Shown piece by piece: positions 1-10,758 of a stretch of 64,000 bases of DNA. Origin of the DNA: Eledone cirrhosa (taxonomy: Eukaryota; Mollusca; Cephalopoda; Octopoda; Eledonidae); the NCBI GenBank assembly GCA_964016885.1, contig OZ024740.1, positions 198,675,582-198,739,581 of the forward strand, given 5' to 3'. A model generated the notes under the pieces. The model did not search any database and was not told where the DNA came from. It worked only from the letters and a program-made list of their open reading frames with translations. How positions within the stretch are numbered: position 1 is the first letter of the stretch; every line of letters begins with the position of its first letter. A program made the translations under genes and the position numbers.

Positions 1-429
1 CCACTTTTACGATTAGACCTATCTTCCCACACTCACACACACACACCCACATACTTACACCTTCATGCATTCTCCCACACACATATACAGGCACGTATAT
101 AAAATAAAAAATAAATAAAAAAAAAAAAACCCTAAACAAACCCCTCTTAAAGGGAGACTACTCTTTACCCACCTAATTTTAATTCTTTGATATTAGAGTT
201 AGAACAGCTACTCTATACTATTTCCGGTCAGCATGGCTTGGCTAGAGATTTAAGACGCTGGTTTGAGACCTTTATTTCCCTCCGAAGAAGAGATATTATC
301 TCGAAAATTAAGGACATTTAAATAAATTCAAGGTGAAAGACGAATTCTCAACAATATATCTTTTACTATTGCATTCTTTTTTCTATGTCCATACCTGCAT
401 TGTTTTGCCCTTATTACACATATTCAAAC

Positions 430-466
<37 letters not shown>
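1..466. other. No gene seen; AT-rich DNA ending in a TA tract
   Basis: I see no coding or RNA signal in the first 430 bases, which hold CA-rich and A-rich simple sequence. A (TA)n tract at about 433-466 directly borders the fold-back repeat that follows. The short frame across it is translated Tyr-Ile microsatellite. Confidence 0.6.
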
Positions 467-469
<3 letters not shown>

Positions 470-499
470 GGATCAAAATATGGTTAAAAGAGTTCCATG

Positions 500-570
500 T
501 ATTTTATTATGCGCATTTCAAAAACAAATATCATCATGCAATAACATTTGTGTTTTCATCAGATAAAATA
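500..570 (-). ncRNA. Hammerhead ribozyme motif, left arm of fold-back 1
   Basis: On the minus strand this arm repeats the 71-base motif at 648-718 base for base: 8-bp stem I (TATTTTAT/ATAAAATA), core CTGATGA, a 10-position stem II with one mismatch, GAAA, palindromic stem III ATGCGCAT, and A at the predicted cleavage position. All core bases a hammerhead needs are present. Because the two arms are inverted, transcripts from either strand would carry one copy. Confidence 0.75.
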
Positions 571-647
571 GGAAGACATGATATGAAGGTTAAAAACACT
601 TGTGGATAGTGCAGTTTTAAATCAACATATCAACATATCAACATACC

Positions 648-718
648 TATTTTATCTGATGAAAACACAAATGTTATTGCATGATGATATTTGTTTTTGA
701 AATGCGCATAATAAAATA
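648..718 (+). ncRNA. Hammerhead ribozyme motif, right arm of fold-back 1
   Basis: Stem I is 648-655 paired with 711-718. The core CTGATGA is 656-662. Stem II is 663-672 paired with 689-698 (9 of 10 pairs, loop 673-688). GAAA is 699-702. Stem III is the palindrome ATGCGCAT at 702-709, and A710 is the residue 5' of predicted cleavage (NUH = CUA, here within CATA). A palindromic stem III with no loop fits the dimeric type I hammerheads described in Penelope-like elements. Self-cleavage itself is inferred. Confidence 0.8.
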
Positions 719-841
719 CATGGAACTCTTTTAACCATCTTTTGATCTTATATATTATGTATACTCCAGTCCTACAAACTGTAGAGTGCTTCTTATCCGA
801 TATCTGCATTGCTTTATTGTACTACAATAAAACTCACCTCC

Positions 842-1032
<191 letters not shown>

Positions 1033-1034
1033 AT

Positions 1035-1290
1035 TCCCAAACAGTGGGCGCGAAATTTAACGTACTTGTTCACGTGACAGTCATAATTTCATTTATAACC
1101 AATCAAATTACATTTCAACACATCAGTCATACATATAACAACTCTCTCCATCCCATTTTCTTGACCATTATCTTTTGTTTGGCACAGAATTCGCTGAATG
1201 GCTATAAAAAAATTCCAAAATACGGTCGCGAAATTTAATGTAATTCTTCACGTGATAGTGTTAATTTCATTTATAAAATTACATTTATAA
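1035..1290. repeat. Degenerate direct repeat, about 170-bp spacing
   Basis: The phrase 'cgcgaaatttaaygtam-ttcacgtga-agt' with a following 'taatttcatttata' occurs at 1047-1101 and again at 1224-1278. This is a diverged tandem duplication of unknown origin. I see nothing else between it and the next TA tract at 1782. Confidence 0.55.
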
Positions 1291-1778
1291 AAAAATCAAA
1301 TTACATTTATAAAAAAAAAAAAGCCTTCGTGAACCACGTTCTTTTTAAGTAAAAAGAAATTCAAATACCAACCTGACTGCAACAATCAACCAAACTTCAC
1401 TCATATATGGAGCCCCACCCCTTGTTTGAAGGAAAATATAAGAACTTTGTAACGTGAACTGGTGCGAAATATATTATACTTATTGACCAACCAACCAACC
1501 AAATTACTTCTCTAAAAATCTAGCATTTCGAGCCACTTTTTTCCATATAAACAGAAGTAACATTCAAAGACCAACCAGATGTGAGAAAAACCACAGAACC
1601 TCCATCTTAACTCTACTTTTGAAAAGCAGAAGAACTGCGAAACAGGTAAAGGAACCAAATAAATATATATAATTATTAAAAAAGACTCCAGTTGCATTTT
1701 CGATTTCATCTTTTTCCCTTATACTTTCACTCGTGTAGGACACCTCGGTTATTTTCCATTTTGTAAAAAAGACCTCAC

Positions 1779-1781
<3 letters not shown>

Positions 1782-1862
<81 letters not shown>

Positions 1863-1876
1863 ATATATATGTATAT
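1782..1876. repeat. (TA)n microsatellite
   Basis: About 38 TA dinucleotides, then TGTATATATATGTATATG. It borders the 3' end of the decayed minus-strand PLE. Confidence 0.95.
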
Positions 1877-1896
1877 GTTAAAATAATATATATACA

Positions 1897-2279
1897 TGTT
1901 AAAATATGACAGAGAAAACAATGGTACTGAAATGAGAGATGGTGTGGTAAGGTATCGGTGATTATCACTATATTGAGTTTGAGTTAGGGTTTGTTCTTGG
2001 CACATGGCCGAATGTTTAGGCGGAGAAAGCGTTGGTGATGTTGATGATTATGGATGTATGGCGATGTGTTTGGTGGTGGTGGTGGGGGTGATGAATGCGA
2101 CATGTCATTTACAGGATCGAATATTACAATGGGTTACATGTTAAAATATGAGAGAGAAAACAATGGTACTGAAATGAGGGACGGTGTGGTAAGGCATTGC
2201 TGATTATCCCTATGTTGAGTTCAAGTCAGGGTTACTTCTTGGCACATATCCGAATGTCTGGGCGGAGAAGGTGTTCTTC
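1897..2279. repeat. Direct repeat at the 3' end of decayed PLE
   Basis: Bases 1897-2037 and 2139-2279 are about 85-90% alike over some 140 bases (shared 'gagagaaaacaatggtactg', 'cttggcacat', 'ggcggagaa'). The second copy overlaps the C-terminal endonuclease region of the minus-strand PLE remnant, so the first is probably a duplicated tail or terminal repeat of that element. Confidence 0.7.
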
Positions 2280-3860
2280 CTGGTTTGTCTGCTGTTTATT
2301 ATTATGTCTGATCTCGAGTTTATGGCTGATTTCAATTTGGTGATCACGGCCGACTCGACCAGGCATAACCTGCAGTTGTTTCCGTCATTGGCGAATTGGG
2401 CCACGCATCTCTTTACTGACTATTTGATCTGGTATCCCAGGTTCTTGTCCTTGAGTTCTCAAATCATGTCCGCCAATTTGGTTTGGGAGCGTTTAGGCTT
2501 ATGGTTGAAAGAGCTTTTGTGGTTGTATACGTTCTTTAAATGTAGTCAAGGTCGCGGCTATGTAGGAGTATTCCTTTCGGCCGGCTGTGACATCGCACTG
2601 CTAAATAATGTTTTTAACGAGGCACTCCCCGCTGAATGGGCATTGCTCCCGCTTTTTGCAGTTGCAGCTGGGGGTTTTGGGGTTGTTGTTAAGTTGCCGG
2701 TTGTTCGGATTCTGTATGGAACTAGCACGTAGTTGGTCGTTGTGGTGTGTTGTCTGTGCGGTGTTGTTTTGGGTTGTGCTAGTGGCTGGTTGCAGTGCTT
2801 GCATCTGTTTGCATATTTTTGACCTATTTGTGTATGCTATCGTGTCGCCTAGATTTGGTGTTGTTGAGAAAGAGAATTTGACAATGTGCCTATTAAAGAG
2901 CTTGAGGTATTGATATGTGGGTGTGACGGATTGGTCAAGAGCCTTGATGAATGTTCCAGTACATTGGTGGCAATGTGTATAGAGTACGGGGCGTTGTACC
3001 ATGTCACGGGTCTGCTCCTGTCCTTGCGGTGTTTAGTGCGGTTGTTGTGGCTTGTTGCGTGTGTGGTTTTGTTCTGGTCAGGCTTATTCGTCTTGGGAGT
3101 TCTTGCTATTCTATTACCGTTTAATCTAGGGTCTCTATTACTACGTAGTCGTGTGCTATATTCCGTGTCTTTACGGTGGTTGGAGGGTATAGCTTTGTAT
3201 CCTTGGCAGTTATATATATATCGCTGCCTGTCCTGCCGGCTAAGGGTGGTTTTTGCGTATAGTTATTCCAGGTAGGGTGTTATCGTCTATTGCGTTTCTA
3301 GGGGTATGTGTGGGTTTAGCGGCGTTGCGCTTCTGGTCTAATCGTTGTAAGTTATCTACTCATTGCACTCGGCCTTTTCAAGTGCCGCGTTATAGTAATC
3401 CGAGTGCTGGTTGAAGACAGTTCTGTTCGCCGACAGGGTGGACACTCTGTGGCAAACACTCTTAACTATCGAGTTAATTAAGCTCTTAGGGTGGTTGGGG
3501 TGTCTATTGACATATTTTAGGTTTTCGTTGAGTTTATGGTACGGGCGGTAGACTCTTGTGTCTAATTCTAAAGTCATGTCTAAGAATTTCACTGTCCTAC
3601 TGTTGCGTTCTATTTCTACGGCTAAGCCTTGGGTCTTAAAGAAATATCTAAGTCGTGTGTGTAATATATCTAGTTGGTTATTATTGAGTCCGCTGGCCAT
3701 TATCAAGGCGTCGGCCCGGTAGAAACCTCTGCCCATGCTAGGGATCTCGTCGGTTATTATATTCAGGAGGTATAGGCCGACGATGTCCGTAACCTGTGCG
3801 GAGTCACTCGACCCCATAGTAATGTCGAAGCTATCTGGTCTATTTTGTCGTTCCCATAAG
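2210..3860 (-). pseudogene. Decayed Penelope-like element, RT and GIY-YIG remnants
   Basis: Minus-strand reading gives, in order, RT motif B (F-DITMGSSDSAQVTD, about 3835-3790), motif C as YRAD instead of the YRDD of the 7.3-kb copy, a thumb region (KFLDM, HKLNENLKYV, HPNHPKSL), the WYN-PYS segment near 3000, SFSTTPNL, a Cys-rich finger (CNCKKREQCPFSGEC, near 2620) and an endonuclease stretch with Y-S-Y-I-A where the intact copy has YYIG. Frames change several times. One stop replaces the conserved Tyr after the Cys finger, and two more replace Trp codons of the endonuclease. It is the same family type as 7290-9545 but clearly dead. The 5' end is lost into a TATATATG microsatellite at 3860. 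Confidence 0.85.
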
Positions 3861-3941
3861 TATATATATGTATGTATATATATGTATATATGTATATATA
3901 TGTATATATATGTATATATGTATATATATATATTTTTTTTT
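3859..3941. repeat. TATATATG microsatellite plus poly-T
   Basis: Irregular TATATG/TATATATG units followed by a run of ten T. The array truncates the decayed PLE and separates it from unrelated DNA at 3942-4237, where I recognise nothing beyond simple CA/AC-rich sequence. Confidence 0.9.
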
Positions 3942-4237
3942 TGTTTAGTATATTTTTGGCAACAAACCCTCCCCACACCACCACCACGAGAAATGGTGGC
4001 AGGATAGATGCCAACACACAGACACACAAATTCTTCTAAAAATAGGAGCAGCCGGACTAAAGCTGACCTGACTAATGATCCCCTAACACCACTACCACTA
4101 CCAACACAAAGGAGGAGGTCAGGTGTACTTAACAAAACGAACCACAACAGATTGCCTTGCCTCAGAAAAATTTCTATAGACTTTTCACTGAGGAATGTTC
4201 TCACCACTGACCAATGGGAGGAGAGAGTGTTAATTTG

Positions 4238-4515
4238 TTTAGTCAAAATACGGCGATAGCTTAAATTTATAATAATTTCAAACCCGTTCGCTGTTTCGAA
4301 AATATTCTTACTTGACATTACAGTCGCTAAGTTTATAGCTTCTAATTTGGATGTGTTGGTGTAAATGGTAGCACAGTGGTCTGGATAACCAAAGATGTGG
4401 GTTTGACTCCCATGTACGTCAATACTCATCTTTTTCCATTTCTCCGAGGGTTCTTAACTCCACTATCAGGCTAAATAATTTCTTTAATTTCTTTAGTCAA
4501 AATACGGCGATAGCT

Positions 4516-4517
<2 letters not shown>
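4238..4517 (+). mobile_element. SINE-like insert between 26-bp direct repeats
   Basis: The same 26 bases (starting TTTAGTCAAAATACGG) stand at 4238-4263 and 4492-4517, exactly repeated, as expected for a target-site duplication. Between them, about 4358-4425, is a tRNA-like head: an A-box-like TGGTAGCACAGTGG and a B-box-like GGTTTGACTCC. The head lies in the middle, so the 5' part is of unknown origin or the duplication belongs to a composite insertion. There is no convincing cloverleaf, so this is not called a tRNA gene. Confidence 0.6.
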
Positions 4518-5008
<491 letters not shown>

Positions 5009-5089
5009 ATATCTACACTCTACTCTGATGAATATCGAGTGCTAACTTAATCATACCGCCTATGGACGCACCATAGCTATCACTATACA

Positions 5090-5763
5090 CAACTATATAT
5101 ATGTATATATATATATATATAAGTATATACAGATTTTCAGCCTGTACAAACCATAATTGAGCAGATCTATGGTATAATATAATTGAAATAAATTTTGTTT
5201 TAATCCATTTTTATAATGTCCCTTCCCCCTTTTAATTAATTAATTTAATTAATTTATTTTAAGGTTGAATTATTAATTTTCTTGAGTATCTTGTGAGCTT
5301 TTTCTAGCTTCATAGTCTTACTCGTCGATAGAAGTATATACTGAATAATTATAGATAAACCACTTGGATTTCGTAACTTTACGTCTTCCTTTTAGCTGAA
5401 GTAGATCTTCAGTCTAGGCGTTATATTCCAGTAGAAGAAAATTCATCAGAATTTTTCATGAAAAAGCTATTAATTAGTATATCTGAAGACTAGGTCGCTG
5501 AAGAGCCATGAAAGTCTTTATTGGATAATTAACGATGCCAATTCGCTAATACTCTTAATCATGGTGAAACGGTGGTCTGGACAATATGCAGGTAAAATAA
5601 TATTTTTTCGTAAAATATATTTTTCGCTTGCTATGTTCTTAATACTAATATACTTTAGATATACTAAATAAAAGTTTGAATAAATAATGCACTGCAGAAT
5701 ACAGAGTTTAGTCTGTATAAAGCATATTTGAGCTGATCAAAATTCATTTTATTTTAATCCACC

Positions 5764-5835
<72 letters not shown>

Positions 5836-6597
5836 AATATATATGAAATATAGGAGTCCATTCATAGTAATTGCTGTAATACTAATAGCATTAAGGTATC
5901 ATGTGAAATATACTTAGGTAGAGGAAAAAAGTGGTCAGTAACCTCTACAAAAAGACGACCTCAATGTTTCTTGAATTCCAGCTCGGCGCATCACCACTAA
6001 TCCAAATGGGGACTGAGTAAGAAAACCAAATGGTACCTTAAGTGCATTCTCTCTTCAAAAGTGGATTAGCTTAAATTTATTGCCTTGTAGTATCAAATTG
6101 TTTTTTACCTGTTGAATGCATCTCTAGTTTCTCACGCCATTGATGACTTTCTGGAGCTGGGTTATCTGCAATGATTCAAATTTTGCTTTGTTTGATGGCA
6201 TTTATTATGTCATAGACGAAAATAAATGGAGAGAAATGGGTGCTATGAGGTGCCCTGTGAGACATCACTGATGATAGTTTCTGATTGCGGTCGGCATGTT
6301 GGGTTATGTTCACCTCGAAACACTCATTCTTCTGTAGTATATTCTCTCTGACGCTAATGTTGGATCCTCTTTCAAATGGATGGTGAGTTTAGACTCGTTA
6401 AATTCGTGGCTGAAGTCAATGAATATAATATATGTTGGAGCCTATTCCCAAACAATTACAATATCAATAAATTGATACAGAGTGTGCGCTACTGAGACAC
6501 TGCTATAAAGAGATCCATGCCATTTGTGTCGTGATTGTTACTCTCGGGAAAATAAGTCATTGTTGATTTTACCTTTTTCTCAAATAAAGATTATATA

Positions 6598-6598
<1 letters not shown>
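5090..6598. other. No gene seen; one large (AC)n array
   Basis: TA tract at 5094-5122, then AT-rich DNA without recognisable coding sequence. Bases 5767-5820 are a pure (AC)n array followed by TA to about 5845. The rest (5846-6598) has no open frame, tRNA-like box or repeat I can identify. Confidence 0.6.

Positions 6599-6660
<62 letters not shown>
6599..6660. repeat. (TA)n microsatellite
   Basis: About 30 TA dinucleotides bordering the flank shared by the two fold-back copies. Confidence 0.95.
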
Positions 6661-6663
<3 letters not shown>

Positions 6664-6786
6664 GGAGGTGAGTTTTATTGTAGTACAATAAAGCAATGCA
6701 GATATCGGATAAGTAGCACTCTACAGTTTGTAGGACTGGAGTATAAATAATATATAAGATCAAAAGATGATTTAAAGAGTTCCATG

Positions 6787-6857
6787 TATTTTATTATGCG
6801 CATTTCAAAAACAAATATCATCATCCAATAACATTTGCGTTTTCGTCAGATAAAATA
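6787..6857 (-). ncRNA. Hammerhead ribozyme motif, left arm of fold-back 2
   Basis: Exact minus-strand counterpart of 6976-7046, 71 bases: stem I TATTTTAT/ATAAAATA, CTGACGA, stem II, GAAA, palindrome ATGCGCAT, A. Confidence 0.75.
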
Positions 6858-6975
6858 GAGAGACATGATATGAAGGTTAAAACACACTTGTGAATAGTGC
6901 AGTTTTAAATCAACATATGTTGTTTTAAAACTGCACTATTCACAATTGTGTTTTAACCTTCATATCATGTCTCCC

Positions 6976-7046
6976 TATTTTATCTGACGAAAACGCAAAT
7001 GTTATTGGATGATGATATTTGTTTTTGAAATGCGCATAATAAAATA
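6976..7046 (+). ncRNA. Hammerhead ribozyme motif, right arm of fold-back 2
   Basis: Stem I is 6976-6983 with 7039-7046. The core CTGACGA is 6984-6990 (N7 = C, allowed). Stem II is 6991-7000 with the ATTTGTTTTT before 7027. GAAA is 7027-7030, stem III palindrome 7030-7037, and A7038 lies at the cleavage position. All conserved core positions are kept. Confidence 0.8.
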
Positions 7047-7079
7047 CATGGAACTCTTTTAACCATCATTTGATCTTAT

Positions 7080-7085
7080 ATATAT

Positions 7086-7157
<72 letters not shown>
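7080..7157. repeat. (TA)n microsatellite between fold-back 2 and PLE 1
   Basis: TA repeats with ATGTATATATACATATATG interruptions. They separate two ribozyme-bearing elements. Confidence 0.95.
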
Positions 7158-7160
<3 letters not shown>

Positions 7161-7242
7161 AATGAATAATAACAGGTAGACATCATAAAAAGGTAGTTTA
7201 TTCCGTGTGCTTACAAGTGTTTCCACGGTGGTACTGCAGCCT
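7153..7242 (-). repeat. 5' inverted terminal repeat of PLE 1
   Basis: Reverse complement of 10116-10206. It contains only the 3' half of the terminal hammerhead (on the minus strand), so it is a partial inverted copy of the tail rather than a complete terminal repeat. Confidence 0.8.
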
Positions 7243-7289
7243 CACTTAAAAACATACCTATACCTAACAAAAGGGAATATATTCTCAGT

Positions 7290-9545
7290 ATGATTCAACG
7301 CAGTAACGACTTCATTCGGCGTGTACGATGGAAAGCTTTCCACTTCGATAAAGGACGCGCCAATCACTCGTCTGAATCATATGGTTTTAAATCATGTAAA
7401 AACCCACCTACAAACCCTCACCTCGAAGCTTTCGAACAGGACTTATTGAAAACTACCATGAACATTAAGTTCAACAGACATAGAAATAATGAGCTGCAGA
7501 ACAACATGAAAGCACTACTCCGAAGATTGCAAAATACCAATGGAATTGTTGTGAAAGCTGACAAGACTTCTAACGTGTATACCATGGATATCGATACGTA
7601 TAATAACTTCATACGCAACGAACTACACAAAAAATATAGTAAAACAAATGAAACTACGCTAGCAAATATTAACAACGAGGCATACAAAGTGGTAAAGAAT
7701 CTCAAGATAGACGATAGAACCGAGCCGATTATACCCGCTACCCCCACCTTCAACCTGAAGGACCATAAGGTAAATTTTGACTCTAACCCTAAGATTAGAC
7801 TTATATGCCCTTCTAAATCAGACATAGGGAAAATTAGTAAACATATACTTGACAGAGTAATAACTCAAGTGAAAAAGAAAATTGAAATTAAATTATGGGG
7901 CAACACTAGCGAAGCAATTCGCTGGTTTAATAATGTTAAGAATAAGAATAAATCTAAGTTTATACAATTTGACATAGACGAATACTACTCTTCCATCTCA
8001 CCAAGCACTTTACTTAAGGCCCTATCGTTTGCTAAGGCCAATTCCGACCTAACGGAGGACGAAATTAATATTATTCTCGAGGCTAGAAAAACCATTATTA
8101 AGTTCGATAACTGCTACTGGGAACGTAAGGACAGACCCACAAATTTCGATATTACCATGGGTTCCAACGACTCGGCGGAGGTCACGGATCTCGTGGGAAT
8201 TTACATAGCCCACATATTACATAGTAGATTTAGTAATCTACAGGGGGGGATATATAGAGATGACGGGCTCTTATTAGTTAATAACTTGAATAACCAAAAT
8301 CTTGAAAGGCTACGGAAAAATATTAGAAAATCTTTTAGTGAACTGGGCCTAAAAATAACATACGAATACAATCTTAAGGTAGTAAACTTTCTGGACGTAA
8401 CTCTTAATTTAAATACCGGACAGATACGACCCTTCCACAAGGTAAATGAGAACCTTACGTATATTGACTTTAACTCTAACCACCCACTCTCCATGATCAA
8501 ATCAGTTCCCCGGAGTATTTCTCTTAGAATCTCTCGCCTATCGTCTAACTCTGATATTTTTAGCGAACATGCTGAATACTACAATAATGCATTAAGGAAT
8601 GCTGACCACCGGGATACAATAGAATACATCGATAGTAATTTCCACAACACACATAGCTCTACACGTAATCAAGGTATACGTAACCGGGGGACTAAAACAC
8701 AAGCACACACACACTATACTACCAGACATACTAATAATAGAAGTTCACCACCAAATAAATCACGTTGTAGAAAGTATATCTGGTATAATCCTATTTTTAA
8801 TGCCTCGATTAGTACAAAACTATCTCGTTCATTCTTTAAATTAATCAATAAACACTTCCCTAGTTCCCATAAGTACAGCAAAATTCTGAACTCCAAAACT
8901 ATTAGACTATCATACTCCACGGCACCAAACCTTGAAGCATACATAAAAAAACTTAACTTAAGGCAATTAAACAACTCTACAAAACAAAGCATTTTAGTAA
9001 CAGATGGGCAGAACGCAATATCTGCCTCCCAACCACTAAATGGGAGACGGGTATTGCACAACCCACCTGTACCGCTATCACAACCTATCCATGGTATACC
9101 CGCTACCCACAACAAAGCATGTAACTGCCATCTACCTGAAAGATGCCCATTGCAGAATGAATGCCTAAAGTCCAACATTGTTTACCAATGTACGGTTGAA
9201 TCGGACGACCAGAAATGGTATTATATCGGATCTACCACCACATCGTTTAAATCTCGCTGGTACCGTCATCGATTCTCAATCAAACATCAGAATCACCGTT
9301 TTGTGACCACGCTCGCCAACAAGACCTGGCAACTCCGTGAACACAACCAACAGTTCACCTTAAAATGGGATATACTTTCCAGCGCAAATGCATATCGGAG
9401 TGGTTTGAAGTACTGCAGGTTATGTAACCTTGAGCTATTTTACATACTAAAATCCAAAAACAAACTACTTAACGATAGAATTGAACGATCATTATACTGC
9501 AACCACAAACTAAAAGCTAAATTCTCTCACTATAAAATAACTTAA
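7290..9545 (+). CDS. Penelope-like reverse transcriptase with GIY-YIG endonuclease
   Basis: This 751-residue frame copies element RNA into DNA at a cut made by its own endonuclease. Motif A is FIQFDIDEYYSSIS (Asp228). Motif B reads ITMGSNDSAEVTD. Motif C is YRDD (322-325) followed by Gly, where classical Penelope proteins have Y-[VL]-D-D. NFLDV and HKVNENLTYI belong to the palm-thumb region. Near residue 611 a CxC...C...C finger starts (CNCHLPERC), then the GIY-YIG core as WYYIGS (643-648) with a downstream Arg (FKSRWYRHR). The length is normal for an endonuclease-bearing PLE. The frame is open upstream to 7197 without another ATG, so Met at 7290 is the first possible start. No stop or shift interrupts it. 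The clade within PLEs is not assigned. Confidence 0.9.
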   Translation: MIQRSNDFIRRVRWKAFHFDKGRANHSSESYGFKSCKNPPTNPHLEAFEQDLLKTTMNIKFNRHRNNELQNNMKALLRRLQNTNGIVVKADKTSNVYTMDIDTYNNFIRNELHKKYSKTNETTLANINNEAYKVVKNLKIDDRTEPIIPATPTFNLKDHKVNFDSNPKIRLICPSKSDIGKISKHILDRVITQVKKKIEIKLWGNTSEAIRWFNNVKNKNKSKFIQFDIDEYYSSISPSTLLKALSFAKANSDLTEDEINIILEARKTIIKFDNCYWERKDRPTNFDITMGSNDSAEVTDLVGIYIAHILHSRFSNLQGGIYRDDGLLLVNNLNNQNLERLRKNIRKSFSELGLKITYEYNLKVVNFLDVTLNLNTGQIRPFHKVNENLTYIDFNSNHPLSMIKSVPRSISLRISRLSSNSDIFSEHAEYYNNALRNADHRDTIEYIDSNFHNTHSSTRNQGIRNRGTKTQAHTHYTTRHTNNRSSPPNKSRCRKYIWYNPIFNASISTKLSRSFFKLINKHFPSSHKYSKILNSKTIRLSYSTAPNLEAYIKKLNLRQLNNSTKQSILVTDGQNAISASQPLNGRRVLHNPPVPLSQPIHGIPATHNKACNCHLPERCPLQNECLKSNIVYQCTVESDDQKWYYIGSTTTSFKSRWYRHRFSIKHQNHRFVTTLANKTWQLREHNQQFTLKWDILSSANAYRSGLKYCRLCNLELFYILKSKNKLLNDRIERSLYCNHKLKAKFSHYKIT

Positions 9546-10030
9546 CATTCGAACCCGTAACTACAACACCACTTTCTAGCTAACAACCTTCTCTTCTCCC
9601 CCACACTACAAGACAATACACTGCTTATCACTATACATGGTAACTCAGTACAATTCCTAGATTACTACTACAAAACCAAAAGTTCACTCACCACATATAC
9701 TTTATCTGTCCCCTCTCTACCTATATATCTCTCTCTACATCCATTACACTCTCTCTCTCTCACCTTTGACCTACCTCCCTCTCAACATCTATGAACTTGA
9801 CGTCTGGGGCAATAAATAATTCCGACCTCAACTATCTACGCATCTCTCCAAAAGTAACTAATAAAACCCCTACCATAACATTTTGATTAAGATATCTACA
9901 AGCCACTCTCTCCTACTTCTCCAACCCCTGCATATCTTTCCTTCTCTCTCCATCTTCCCTACTTTTCTCTCTTCCTGTTCCACTCTATCTTCCCCAACAA
10001 CCCCACTTAAGGGTTTTTACATTCTATATT
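9546..10030 (+). other. 3' untranslated region of PLE 1
   Basis: Non-coding DNA between the RT stop and the terminal ribozyme-like sequence, rich in CTCTCT tracts. It has no further frame of interest. Confidence 0.6.
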
Positions 10031-10032
10031 TA

Positions 10033-10158
10033 CCATTCTGCTCTGAAGAAACAGTGGTCACAGCATTGGATATTCGAGTTCTGCAAATACTTGTGAATTT
10101 GCACGTAGCGGAACTAGGCTGCAGTACCACCGTGGAAACACTTGTAAGCACACGGAAT
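10033..10158 (+). ncRNA. Hammerhead-like ribozyme at the PLE 1 terminus
   Basis: CTGAAGA (10043-10049) fits CUGANGA. GAAA is 10135-10138. Stem III is ACA-CT-TGT (10138-10145), A10146 lies at the cleavage position, and TGCT (10039-10042) pairs with AGCA (10147-10150), with CC/GG pairing beyond an internal loop. Stem II is long and imperfect: GTGGT (10054-10058) with ACCAC (10126-10130), CA with TG beside a CG bulge, and CAGC with GCTG further in. Location and short stem III match known PLE hammerheads; the imperfect stem II lowers certainty. Confidence 0.55.
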
Positions 10159-10344
10159 AAATTACCTTTTTATGATGTCTACCTGTTATTATTCATTCTT
10201 TATATACACTCCGGAATACTGAAGGATCAGGAACTAAGTTTCTCGAACAATTCTTCCATAACTCGTAGAGTAACCTCTTACCGTACATCAACCATATCCA
10301 GTGTAGTAATTAACCATCACTGCATCTTGGATAATCCTATACCT

Positions 10345-10758
<414 letters not shown>

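Larger units (their letters stand above)
471..750. repeat. Fold-back repeat 1 (two hammerhead-bearing arms)
   Basis: The left arm (471-572) is an almost exact reverse complement of the right arm (646-748), separated by about 73 bases. Each arm contains a complete hammerhead motif (500-570 minus, 648-718 plus). A second copy of the family lies at 6757-7078 in the opposite overall orientation. The right flank 751-845 is also shared: its reverse complement is 6661-6756. Both sides then run into (TA)n. I read it as a non-autonomous repeat related to Penelope-like terminal repeats. The repeat structure is visible in the sequence; the link to PLEs is inference from the ribozymes. Confidence 0.85.
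6661..7078. repeat. Fold-back repeat 2 with shared flank
   Basis: The palindrome runs from about 6757 to 7078 with its centre near 6918 and almost no spacer, so arms are about 160 bases. The flank 6661-6756 is the reverse complement of 751-845. Each arm carries a hammerhead motif (6787-6857 minus, 6976-7046 plus). Compared with copy 1 the core reads CTGACGA instead of CTGATGA and one stem II pair is G-T instead of A-T; both changes keep a hammerhead functional in principle. A (TA)n tract follows. Confidence 0.85.
7153..10206 (+). mobile_element. Penelope-like retroelement 1, apparently full length
   Basis: About 3.05 kb bounded by inverted terminal repeats: 7153-7242 is the reverse complement of 10116-10206 with few changes. 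Inside are one long frame (RT plus GIY-YIG endonuclease) and a 3' untranslated stretch with TC-rich tracts (9546-10030) ending in a hammerhead-like terminal sequence. The 5' side abuts (TA)n. Inverted or direct terminal repeats, a GIY-YIG domain and terminal hammerheads are known hallmarks of Penelope-like elements. Intactness of the frame suggests recent insertion. Confidence 0.85.

Noticed and set aside
2271..3275. Plus-strand frames over the decayed PLE
   Set aside because: They are complementary shadows of the minus-strand PLE remnant, whose RT and endonuclease motifs are clear.
4355..4425. tRNA gene
   Set aside because: A- and B-box-like sequences are present, but no acceptor stem or complete cloverleaf could be drawn, and the flanks are repeat-like.
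3356..4429. 357-codon minus-strand frame as one gene
   Set aside because: Only the part below about 3860 is PLE; the rest is a microsatellite and a SINE-like insert read through by chance.
5015..5060. Hammerhead at CTCTGATGAATATCGAG
   Set aside because: The second core half reads GAG instead of GAAA and no stem I pairing exists.
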